NCBI GenBank assembly: GCA_050248715.1
Contig: JBFWRV010000019.1
Coordinates: 1 to 64,000 of the forward strand
Direction: 5' to 3'
Length of the DNA stretch: 64,000 nucleotides
From: AWTP1-13 sp050248715
Lineage (GTDB): Bacteria; Pseudomonadota; Alphaproteobacteria; Rhizobiales; Hyphomicrobiaceae
The position numbers and the translations under genes are program-made. The notes beneath the pieces are model-generated. The model did no database searches and was not told the DNA's origin. It saw only the letters and a list, made by a program, of their open reading frames with translations. This document shows positions 1-8,600 of this stretch, piece by piece (position 1 is the first letter of the stretch; each line of letters begins with the position of its first letter).

Positions 1-335
1 CGCGCCTCCGCCATCGGGAACGGTGGCAGCTTGTCCTGCAGATGGCTGAGATCGGCCGCCAGATCGGGCGGGATGAGGTCGGGGCGCGTGGCCAGGAACT
101 GGCCAAGCTTGTTGTAGCTGGGCCCGAGGCTGGTGAGCGCCTCGGCGACCCGCCGCTCCTTCGACCGGCCGGGGCGGAAGGGCCACGCTGCGGCGCGTAT
201 CGGCAGGGTCGCGACGCGGGCAAGTTGCAGAGGCCACGGGGCTTTCATCCCTCCCGGCACGAAGCGCACGCCATGCTGCGCCAGCACGATGCCGGCGCGG
301 GCGAGACGGAGGATGCTGCCGATGGAGGATGCCAT
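1..335 (-). CDS. ubiB: UbiB/ABC1 kinase-like protein, N-terminal part (cut by window edge)
   Basis: The reverse strand encodes about 111 residues from an ATG at 335 that read as the N-terminus of the UbiB (AarF/ABC1/COQ8) family, an atypical kinase-like ATPase needed for ubiquinone biosynthesis at the inner membrane. The stretch LGPSYNKLGQFLATRPDLIP, near residue 80, carries the KxGQ motif that defines the family. The rest of the protein, with the nucleotide-binding lobes and C-terminal membrane helices, lies outside the window. A UbiE methyltransferase gene would normally sit upstream, but the space before the start (336-560) holds none. The ribosome binding site is weak. Family assignment is confident; function is inferred from family. 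Confidence 0.85.
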   Translation of the reverse strand, partial: MASSIGSILRLARAGIVLAQHGVRFVPGGMKAPWPLQLARVATLPIRAAAWPFRPGRSKERRVAEALTSLGPSYNKLGQFLATRPDLIPPDLAADLSHLQDKLPPFPMAEA

Positions 336-560
336 GCTGCCTGTCGTCGATCCGAGCGCGCCGGCGGTCCGGCACGCAGCTCCACATATGACGGCCGAGC
401 CGTTAAGGCACTATCATATTCACGGGGCAGCTAACGGGGTGCGCATGTCTTTCTCGGCGCATGGATTTCGCGCAGCATCTGTAGCAAGCTCGGGCGCGGC
501 ATAATCTGGATGCTGCACCCCCGGGTCCCCTGACCTTGGGGCTCGTCGCTTGGAGCGCTC

Positions 561-1541
561 ATGTCCGACCACACCTTGTCCACGCCCACCCTCGCCAGCG
601 GCTGGCAGCAGGCCACGCGCTATCCCGACCCCGCGATCACGGCGCTGGATCCGAGCTTCGAGAAGTACTGGCTGAAGCTCTCGTGCGTGGAGCGGCTGGC
701 AACCGGCTGCCGCTGGGCCGAGGGTCCCGTCTATTTCGGCGACGGGCGCTGCCTGCTCTGGAGCGACATCCCCAACAACCGCATCCTCAAGTGGGAGGAG
801 GAGACGGGCGCGGTCAGCATCTACCGCAAGCCCTCCAACTTCGCCAACGGCCACACCCGCGACCGCCAGGGCCGCCTGATCGGCTGCTCGCACGGTGGAC
901 GCTGCGTGACGCGCACCGAGTACGACGGCTCGGTGACCGTGCTGGTCGACAGCTTCGATGGCAAGCGTCTCAACTCGCCCAACGATGTCGTCGTCAAGTC
1001 GGACGGGTCGATCTGGTTCACCGACCCCGTGTTCGGCATCCTCGGAGACTACGAGGGCTACAAGGCTGAACCGAAACTGGAACCCAACGTCTACAGGCTG
1101 GACCCCGCGAGCGGCAAGGTGACCGTCGCCGCCGAGGGCGTGCTGGGCCCCAACGGCCTGTGCTTCTCGCCCGACGAGACGCTGCTCTACATCGTGGAGA
1201 GCCGCGGCGTGCCCAATCGCAAGATCCTCGCCTACGATGTGACCGACGGCGGCCGCAAGCTCGCCAACAAGCGCGTGCTGATCGATGCGGGTCCCGGCAC
1301 GCCCGATGGCATGCGCTGCGACGTGGACGGCAATCTGTGGTGCGGCTGGGGCATGGGCTCGCCCGACCTCGACGGCGTCATGGTGTTCAATCGCGACGGC
1401 AAGCCCATCGGCCGCATCGCGCTGCCCGAGCGCTGTGCCAACGTGTGCTTCGGCGGGCTCAAGCGCAATCGCCTGTTCATGGCCGCGAGCCAATCGATGT
1501 ACGCACTCTATATCAACGGCCAGGGCGCACCAGGCGGCTAG
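561..1541 (+). CDS. SMP-30/gluconolactonase family protein
   Basis: A 326-residue six-bladed beta-propeller of the SMP-30/gluconolactonase/LRE family, whose members hydrolyse sugar lactones or related esters with one divalent metal ion. The metal-ligand positions are recognisable: Glu54 in RWAEGPVYF, the Asn in LGPNGLCFSPDE and the Asp in GTPDGMRCD, plus the conserved NSPNDVVV loop at about 139. No signal peptide is visible, so it is probably cytoplasmic. A GGAG ribosome binding site precedes the ATG. It stands alone on the + strand, divergent from ubiB and separated by 300 bp from the sugar cluster, so a role in that cluster is not shown. The substrate cannot be read from the sequence. Confidence 0.88.
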   Translation: MSDHTLSTPTLASGWQQATRYPDPAITALDPSFEKYWLKLSCVERLATGCRWAEGPVYFGDGRCLLWSDIPNNRILKWEEETGAVSIYRKPSNFANGHTRDRQGRLIGCSHGGRCVTRTEYDGSVTVLVDSFDGKRLNSPNDVVVKSDGSIWFTDPVFGILGDYEGYKAEPKLEPNVYRLDPASGKVTVAAEGVLGPNGLCFSPDETLLYIVESRGVPNRKILAYDVTDGGRKLANKRVLIDAGPGTPDGMRCDVDGNLWCGWGMGSPDLDGVMVFNRDGKPIGRIALPERCANVCFGGLKRNRLFMAASQSMYALYINGQGAPGG

Positions 1542-1840
1542 TCGAGCCGCCAGCGCACGCCGAGCGGCCCCGAATCGTGGTCTGCGCCGGGACCGCCCGG
1601 GGCCAAGCTACCGTCTCGTCAAGATCACGCCTGTGAAGCCGCAATAGTGGCTGGCAAATGCCGGCCCGTGTGGCCGAACCGCGGCAGTCGTCGATGAAGT
1701 GACGAAGCGCAATGACGAAGCATTGGGCGCGAATTGTCTGCGCGCTACACAGGCTAAGTCGATCCGACCGAAAACTGTTGCATCACAGAGCCGCTTTGCT
1801 AGACCTGTGCAACTTGCAAAGACGGTGAGGGGCAAGCCGC
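1542..1840. other. Non-coding gap upstream of the sugar cluster
   Basis: About 300 bases with no convincing gene. This is less GC-rich than the flanking genes, especially 1690-1820, and probably carries the promoter of the cluster that starts at 1841. I could not pick out a convincing -35/-10 pair. Confidence 0.4.
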
Positions 1841-2884
1841 TTGCGTACATCCGAGGGCACGGACCTCGTCACGGGGGGAGCCGGCTTCATAGGCAGTCAT
1901 TTGGTCGACCGCCTGCTGGCCGAAGGCCGCCGGGTGCGGGCCGTCGACAATTTGTCTGTGGGAAGACGGTCCAATCTCGAGCAGCACGCCGCCAACCCAA
2001 ACCTGGAGCTCATCGAGGCGGACGTGGCCGACGCGCGCGCCGTCGACGCAGCCTGCAAGGGTATCGAGCGCGTGTTCCATCTCGCCGCACGCGCGGACGT
2101 CGTGCCTTCGATCCAGCAGCCGGAGGCCTACTTCAGAGCCAACGTGGACGGCACCTTTTCGGTGCTGGAGGCGGCGCGCCGCCACGGCGTGAAGCGCCTC
2201 GTCTACACCGCCTCCTCCTCCTGCTACGGCATTCCGGACAAGTACCCGACGCCCGAGGATGCCCCTGCGGACGCGCGTTATCCTTATGCTCTCACGAAGT
2301 ATTTGGGAGAGCAGCTGGCGCTGCATTGGGCACAGGTCTACGGGCTGCCGGCCGTCTCCATCCGGCTCTTCAACGTGTACGGCCCGCGCGCCCGCACGTC
2401 CGGGACCTATGGTGCGGTTTTCGGCGTGTTCCTCGCCCAGCTGCTCAACAAGCAACCGCTGACCATTGTCGGCGACGGCGAACAGACGCGCGACTTCACG
2501 TTCGTCAGCGACGTCGTCGAGGCGTTCCTGACCGTGGCGAACAGCGACAAGACCGGCGTTTACAACGTCGGCAGCGGCAAGCCGGCGAGCGTCAACGAGC
2601 TCGTGCGCCTGCTTGGATCGCCGCCGTCCGTACATATTCCCAAGCGCCCCGGCGAGCCCGATTGCACCTGGGCCGACATTGCCAGGATCCGCAAGGATTT
2701 CGGCTGGGAGCCCAAAGTTGCATTCGCCGACGGCGTGCAGATCATGCGCGAGAGCATCGACTACTGGCGCGACGCTCCGGTCTGGACCGCAGACCGAATC
2801 GCCGAGGCGACGGGGGATTGGTTTCGCTATCTCGGTCCGAGCAAAGGGGCCAGCGGGGGTGGGGCATGGAATCGGGGGCACTGA
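1841..2884 (+). CDS. NAD-dependent nucleotide-sugar epimerase/dehydratase (extended SDR)
   Basis: A 347-residue extended short-chain dehydrogenase of the UDP-glucose 4-epimerase type. It has the N-terminal NAD motif GGAGFIGSHLVDRLL (about residues 12-26), the Ser-rich active-site strand YTASSSCYG and the catalytic YALTK (YxxxK) motif. The C-terminal half carries the usual substrate-binding segments RLFNVYGPRA and DFTFVSDVVEAFL. It should act on a nucleotide-linked hexose in the cytoplasm. The start is a TTG preceded by GTGAGGGG; no ATG fits the N-terminus. It is the first gene of the packed + strand sugar cluster, and its last 19 bases overlap the next gene, which indicates translational coupling. 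The exact sugar is unknown. Confidence 0.9.
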   Translation: MRTSEGTDLVTGGAGFIGSHLVDRLLAEGRRVRAVDNLSVGRRSNLEQHAANPNLELIEADVADARAVDAACKGIERVFHLAARADVVPSIQQPEAYFRANVDGTFSVLEAARRHGVKRLVYTASSSCYGIPDKYPTPEDAPADARYPYALTKYLGEQLALHWAQVYGLPAVSIRLFNVYGPRARTSGTYGAVFGVFLAQLLNKQPLTIVGDGEQTRDFTFVSDVVEAFLTVANSDKTGVYNVGSGKPASVNELVRLLGSPPSVHIPKRPGEPDCTWADIARIRKDFGWEPKVAFADGVQIMRESIDYWRDAPVWTADRIAEATGDWFRYLGPSKGASGGGAWNRGH

Positions 2885-4449
2885 AGTTCCTGCGGGCCGC
2901 GCCGGCGACGTTGCCGGTGGCAAAAAGCCCCGCAGACAAGATCCGCACGATCGACGAACTCGCACACATCATTGCGGGCCTGCAGAGCGCCGGAAAAGTC
3001 GTAGCGCAGGCCCACGGCACATTCGACCTGCTTCACCTGGGCCACGTGCGCCACCTCCAGGCGGCGCGGCGTCTCTGCGACGTGCTCGTCGTCACGCTGA
3101 CCGCCGATAGCTTCGTCAACAAGGGGCCGGGACGGCCGGTGTTCACCGAGTCGCTCCGCGCGGAGATGCTCGCCACCCTCGAGTACGTCGGCTGGGTGGC
3201 GATCAACAATTCTCCGGACGCCGTCAGCGCCATCCACCGCCTGCGCCCGGACATCTACATCAAGGGCCAGGACTATCAGAACCCCGAAGGCGACATCACC
3301 GGCAAGATCGGCATGGAGCGCGAGGCCGTCGAGGCGGTCGGCGGACGCATCCAGTTCACCGACGAGGCGACGTTCAGCTCGACCGAGCTGATCAACCGGC
3401 ACCTCAACGTCTTCGAGCCGCACATCCGCGACCATCTCGACAAGCAGCGGCGCGAAGGCGGCCTTGCGGAGATGCTGGCGCTGATCGAACGCGTGAAGGA
3501 CTACAAGGTGGTGCTGGTGGGCGATGCGATCGTCGACGAGTACCAGTACGTGCTGCCCATGGGGAAGACCCCCAAGGAGAACATGATCGCGACCCGTTAC
3601 CAGGACCGCGAGGTCTTCGCCGGCGGCGTGTTCGCGGCAGCCAACCACGTGGCATCGTTCTGCCGAGAGGTGGAGGTCATCACCTGCCTCGGCGACAGCA
3701 ACAGCCACGAGGACCTCATCCGCCAGAGCCTGAAGCCGAACGTAAGGTTGCACGTCGTGAGTCGGCAGGGCGCGCCCACGACCCTCAAACGCCGGTTCGT
3801 CGATCCCTCCTACATGCGCAAGCTGTTCGAGGTGTACTTCATGAACGACGAACCGCTGATCGGCAGCCTGCAGCGGGAGGTGAACGCGCTGATCGCCAAG
3901 TACGCGCCTAGCGCCGACGTGGTGATCGCCACGGACTTCGGCCACGGCATGCTCGGCAGGAGCGCCATCGACACGCTGATCAAGTCCTCGAAGTTCCTGG
4001 CCGTCAACACCCAGAGCAACAGCGCCAACCTCGGCTACAACCTCATCACGAAGTATCCCAAGGCCGACTACACCTGCATCGACGCGCCGGAAGCCCAGCT
4101 CGCCTGCTCCGATCGCCTCTCCCCGATCGGCGACATCGCCCATCGCCTGCTCGATGTCATGGATTGCGGCAAGATCGTCATCACCCGTGGCAAGCACGGC
4201 TGCGTCACGTGCGAGCGCGGCGGTGCGGTCCACACCATTCCGGCCTTCGCCAAGAATGTGATCGACACCGTCGGCGCCGGCGATGCGTTCCTGGCAGTGA
4301 CGTCTCCGCTGGTGGCCGCCGGCGGCTCCATGGAGCGGATCGGCTTCATCGGCAACGTGGTTGGCGCCCTCAAGGTCGAGATCGTCGGCCACCGGCGCTC
4401 GATCGACAAGGCGTCGCTGGTCAAGGGCATCACCGGCCTGCTGAGGTGA
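2866..4449 (+). CDS. Nucleotidyltransferase-PfkB sugar kinase fusion, HldE-like in reverse domain order
   Basis: A 527-residue bifunctional protein. Residues ~45-175 form a cytidylyltransferase-like domain with HGTFDLLHLGH (50-60), the GPGRP loop and the RPDIYIKGQDY segment typical of the heptose-1-phosphate nucleotidyltransferase half of HldE. Residues ~200-527 form a PfkB/ribokinase domain starting at VVLVGDAIVDEY, with the anion-hole and catalytic motif DTVGAGDAF (Asp473). In E. coli HldE the kinase comes first; here the order is swapped. The likely job is phosphorylation and nucleotidyl activation of a sugar, possibly a heptose or another product of the transketolase encoded downstream. 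The ATG lies inside the end of the preceding epimerase gene behind a G-rich ribosome binding site. Activity is inferred; substrate and nucleotide are not known. Confidence 0.88.
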   Translation: MESGALKFLRAAPATLPVAKSPADKIRTIDELAHIIAGLQSAGKVVAQAHGTFDLLHLGHVRHLQAARRLCDVLVVTLTADSFVNKGPGRPVFTESLRAEMLATLEYVGWVAINNSPDAVSAIHRLRPDIYIKGQDYQNPEGDITGKIGMEREAVEAVGGRIQFTDEATFSSTELINRHLNVFEPHIRDHLDKQRREGGLAEMLALIERVKDYKVVLVGDAIVDEYQYVLPMGKTPKENMIATRYQDREVFAGGVFAAANHVASFCREVEVITCLGDSNSHEDLIRQSLKPNVRLHVVSRQGAPTTLKRRFVDPSYMRKLFEVYFMNDEPLIGSLQREVNALIAKYAPSADVVIATDFGHGMLGRSAIDTLIKSSKFLAVNTQSNSANLGYNLITKYPKADYTCIDAPEAQLACSDRLSPIGDIAHRLLDVMDCGKIVITRGKHGCVTCERGGAVHTIPAFAKNVIDTVGAGDAFLAVTSPLVAAGGSMERIGFIGNVVGALKVEIVGHRRSIDKASLVKGITGLLR

Positions 4450-4471
4450 CAGGGCCGGCGGCAAGCTATCG

Positions 4472-4497
4472 GGCCCGCCGGCGATTTCCGCCGGGCC
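4472..4497. other. GC-rich stem-loop after the kinase gene
   Basis: GGCCCG (4472-4477) pairs with CGGGCC (4492-4497), and a competing CCGGCG/CGCCGG stem lies inside. It sits in the 217-bp gap between the fusion kinase and the second epimerase, the only sizeable gap in the cluster. There is no T run, so it is not a standard intrinsic terminator; it could be a pause, mRNA-processing or attenuation site. Confidence 0.3.
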
Positions 4498-4666
4498 GAC
4501 GCGGGACGAGCCGCGCTCACGCGAGGACCTCGCGGGATCAGCGGGGCAGAGCTTCGTCGGGACGACCGGCACGGCACGCCGCCGCGCGAGCCTCGACGCC
4601 AGGAAGATCGACGAGGGGGCATAGGACCGCCTCCGCAGCGCTCGGACAGGGAATTCGGATAGGACA

Positions 4667-5665
4667 ATGACCAATCGCTTCAAGCGCGTTCTCGTCACCG
4701 GCGGCGCCGGCTACGTCGGCTCCAGCCTCGTCCCCAAGCTGCTCAACGCCGGCTACGAGGTGAGCGTTCTCGACCTCTACATCTACGGCGACGTCTTCGC
4801 CCACCTGAAATCCAACCCACGCCTCACCGAGGTCAAGGGGGACATGCGCAACGCAGGCGACGTCGCCCGCGCGCTCGCGGGATGCGATGCGGTCATCCAC
4901 CTCGCCTGCATCTCCAACGATCCCTCCTTCGACCTCGATCCCGCACTCGGCCGCTCGATCAACTACGATTGCTTCCGTCCGCTGGTGAAGGCCAGCAAGG
5001 ACGCCGGCGTGCGCCGATTCGTGTATGCGTCCTCGTCCTCGGTCTACGGCATCAAGGACGAGATGGACGTGACCGAGGAGTTGGCACTGCAGCCTCTCAC
5101 CGACTACTCCAAGTACAAGGCGATGTGCGAGGAGGTGCTGGAGGAAGAGCGGGAGCCCGGCTTCGTTGCGGTGACGCTGCGTCCCGCGACGGTATGCGGA
5201 TATGCGCCCCGCCTGCGGCTCGACCTCACCGTCAACATCCTGACCAATCACGCCATCAACAACGGCCGCATCACCGTGTTCGGCGGCAATCAACTGCGTC
5301 CCAACATCCACGTCGAGGACATGACGGACCTCTACGTGACGCTGCTGGAGCAGCCCGACGAGGCAATCGACGGAAAGGTCTGGAACGCCGGCTATCACAA
5401 TCTCAAGGTGCGCGAGATCGCCGACATGGTTCGGGCCGAGGTCGGCCCCAAGGTGGATATCGTCGTCACGCCGACGGACGATCACCGCTCCTACCACGTG
5501 TCGTCCGAGCGCATCCGCAGGGACCTCGGCTTCGTCGCGGCCCGCTCGGTGAGCGATGCAATCGTCGATCTGAAGTCGGCCTTCACGACCGGAAGGGTGC
5601 CGAACGCGATGACGGACGACCGATACTACAACATCAAGCGAATGCAGTCTCTAAAGCTGAGATAG
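4667..5665 (+). CDS. NAD-dependent epimerase/dehydratase (extended SDR), second copy in cluster
   Basis: A 332-residue extended SDR with the Rossmann motif GGAGYVGSSLVPKLL at residues ~11-25, active-site serines in YASSSSVYG and the catalytic YSKYK. The C-terminal part has VTLRPATVCGYAPRLRLD and the INNGRITVFGG and RPNIHVEDMTD segments seen in SDRs acting on nucleotide sugars, including GDP-sugar and heptose-type epimerases. It is clearly different in sequence from the first epimerase (1841-2884), so the two probably catalyse separate steps. It starts with ATG at 4667 after a GGACA-like weak ribosome binding site and ends three bases before the giant gene, so the two are very likely co-transcribed. 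The substrate is unknown. Confidence 0.9.
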   Translation: MTNRFKRVLVTGGAGYVGSSLVPKLLNAGYEVSVLDLYIYGDVFAHLKSNPRLTEVKGDMRNAGDVARALAGCDAVIHLACISNDPSFDLDPALGRSINYDCFRPLVKASKDAGVRRFVYASSSSVYGIKDEMDVTEELALQPLTDYSKYKAMCEEVLEEEREPGFVAVTLRPATVCGYAPRLRLDLTVNILTNHAINNGRITVFGGNQLRPNIHVEDMTDLYVTLLEQPDEAIDGKVWNAGYHNLKVREIADMVRAEVGPKVDIVVTPTDDHRSYHVSSERIRRDLGFVAARSVSDAIVDLKSAFTTGRVPNAMTDDRYYNIKRMQSLKLR

Positions 5666-5667
5666 TT

Positions 5668-8600
5668 ATGGACGTCCTGGCACGTGAGGACCGGTCGATC
5701 GAAGCGGGCCTCCACGCGCCCGCGACCGTGCCAGGCCGCGCTCCTCCGAGCGCGGTGAAGCTGGCCCTCCCGGCCTGGGGCCATCGCTACGTCCGCCAGT
5801 TCCTGGATGTCTGCCTTCCAACCCTGCTCGCGCCCGGCAACATTCCAGCGCTTGCCGCCGCGCTGCCGTGCGAGTTCGTGCTTTTCACCGGCCGTGAGGA
5901 TGCGGCCGAGGTCGCGGAGCATCCGGCCTGGCACCGGCTGGCCGCACTCTGCCCCGCCCGGATCGAGTGCATCGACGACCTCGTGTTCGACCGCAGCCAC
6001 GCCATCACGATCACCGGCGCCTACACCCGCGCCGTCCGCTCTGCCGGCGCGGCAACGTGCGACACGTGCTTCATCTTCCTGGCGGCCGACTATGTGCTGG
6101 CCGACGGGGCGCTTGCCAACGTGCTTGCGCGGGTCAGGGACGGCGCCAGCGCCGTCCTCGCCGGCAACTTCCAGACCGTGGCCGAAGACATGGGCCCGGC
6201 CCTGCGGCGGCGCGCCGACGGCAACGGCGTGGCGGCCATTCCGCCCCGCGAACTGCTGGGCCTCGGCCTTTCCCACCTGCATCCGGCCTCCGCCCTCGCC
6301 ACCGTCGGCGGCATCGGCCACCAGAGGGACCAGAACCGGCTGTTCTGGCGCGTCGACGGCAGCACGCTGATCGGGCGATTCTACCTGCTGCACATGATCG
6401 CCGTGCGTCCGGAGGTGAGCGATTTCGAGATCAGCTCGGCCTGCGACTACTCGTTCGTGCCGGAGATGTGCCCCTCCGGCAAGATCGCCGTCATCACGGA
6501 CTCCGACGAATACCTGGCCGTGGAGATGCAGCCCCGGGCCGCGGTGCCGGGCGAGGCCGGGTGGGGAGCGTTGGCACCCCGCGATCTGGCCGCAAGCCTT
6601 TCGCGATGGACGACGCGGCAGCATCGCGAGAACGCCGCGCACACGGTGATCTTCCATGCCGACGACGTTCCCGCCGGCGTCGGGCGCGTCATCGCCGAGG
6701 CTGACGACTTCGTGGCAGCGACCGCACGCCGCCTGACGGCTGAGCCGCAACCCCACCGGCATCATCCCTATTGGACCGGCGGCATCGCCCTGCAGCGTGC
6801 CCTCAGTCCCAATCCGCCGGCCGACGCTCGGCCGCACGACGCCGCGGGCAGGGCCGGCCTCCTCGGCTTCCTCTGGCGCCTGCGACTTTCCGGCTTCGGG
6901 CGGCCGCCCAGCGTGCGCTCCTGGCATCCACGCTGGCCCGACTTCCGGCTCCCCGCGGAGACCCTCGCGCGCCGTTTCGGGGACGCCAGCACACACATGC
7001 TGGTGGTGAGCCGCGCGCCGGAGACGTTCCGTACTTGGAAGCCCACCCCCAATTGCCGCGTCAGATCGACGGACGTCGAGCGCCTGGCTGCCGGAGCGGC
7101 GCCGTCGTCACCCCCCGGTGCCAGCTTCGACGCCTGCATTGTCGTCCAGTGCGGAGAACCGACGAAGACGACGGCTGCGGCACTCGCCCGCGTTCCCGGA
7201 CTGTTGAAGCCGGACGCGCCAGTGCTGCTGCTCGTCACGGGGAGTACCGGCGACGATCTCGCACTGATCGATCCGCAGCAGGCGAGCAGCGTCGGCAGCG
7301 CTATCGACGCCGGGGCGCATGCGGTCGAAGCCGAATTCGTTCGCGCGAGCTGGCTGCGACGGACAGTGCAGGGGGCCGTGCTGCGGCTGGGGCGGACGGC
7401 GCGCGAGCGTGGCGTGCCGTTCCTGGTGCTTGCCGCGCCGGTGCTGTGCGTCCTGGTGCCGCTGAGCGCGGCATGCAACCGGCTCTGCCTGCGCTCCACC
7501 CGGCGCGCGCCGCGACGCGGTCGCTGCTCGAGCCTCATGCTGACGCTGCACCGCCGGGCCACGCGCAATGAGCCGGCCACGCCGCCTGCGGCCCAGGTCG
7601 ACGTTGCAGCGCCGATGCCAGATACCCACGAGCCCCCTCGCCAAAGCGATCGCACCGCCCTGCCGCCGAGCCTGTCGCGCTTCTCGGAGCCGCAGCAGGG
7701 CACGGCACTGCCCATTCCACGGCGGCAAACGCCGCCCAAACAGATCAAGCTGATCCTGCCGGTGTGGGGCTACAAGTTCGTCAGGACCTTTCTCGAGCAG
7801 GGGCTGCCGACGCTGCTGGCGCCCGGCAACGTGCCGGCGCTGGCGGCCGCGCTGCCCTGCCGCTTCGTCATCTTGACGAGCTACGAGGATGCGCCCTACC
7901 TGCAGGCGCACCCGGCGTTCCGTCGCCTGTGCGAAACGTGCCGGACCGAGATCCGCTACATCGACCACCTGATCACCGGTACGAACTACTCAACAACGAT
8001 CACGCTCGCCTACACCGAGGAGGTGCGCGAGACGGGCACCGCCGTCACCGACACGGCCTTCTTCTTCCTGGTGTCCGACTACATCGTCGCCGACGGGTCG
8101 TTCGCCAACATCCTCAAGCGCATGATGAGCGGCGCCAGCGGTGCCCTTGTCGGCAACTTCCAGGTCGTCGAAGAGGACGCCCTGCCCTGGCTGCACGAAC
8201 AGCTGAACCGGTCGCCGCTCTCGCTGTCTTTATCGGCCCGCGACCTCATGCGCTGGGGCCTGTCGCACCTGCACCCGACCGTGATCGCCAACACGGTGAA
8301 CCACCACCTGAGCCACAACGACCACACCAACCGTCTGTTCTGGCGTGCGGACGGCAACTCGCTCGTCGGCCGCTTCTACCTGATGCACATGATCTGCATC
8401 CGGCCGGAGGTGGCCGAATTCACCATCGGGTCGGCGTGCGATTACTCCTTCGTTCCGGAGATGTGTCCGAGCGGCAATGTCGATGTGGTCACGGACTCCG
8501 ACGAGTATCTGGTGATGGAGATACAGGCCCGCGCGCACGAGGCGAAGTTCCTGCGTCCGGGGGTGCTCAAGCAGGCCCGGCTCGCCAAGACGCTGTCAGG

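Noticed and set aside
1699..2865. Extension of the nucleotidyltransferase-kinase frame upstream to 1699
   Set aside because: The upstream sequence is a low-complexity shadow of the epimerase gene on the same strand; the real start is the ATG at 2866.
4882..5667. Extension of the giant protein frame upstream to 4882
   Set aside because: It overlaps the second epimerase gene in another frame and reads as Arg-rich noise; ATG 5668 follows the epimerase stop.
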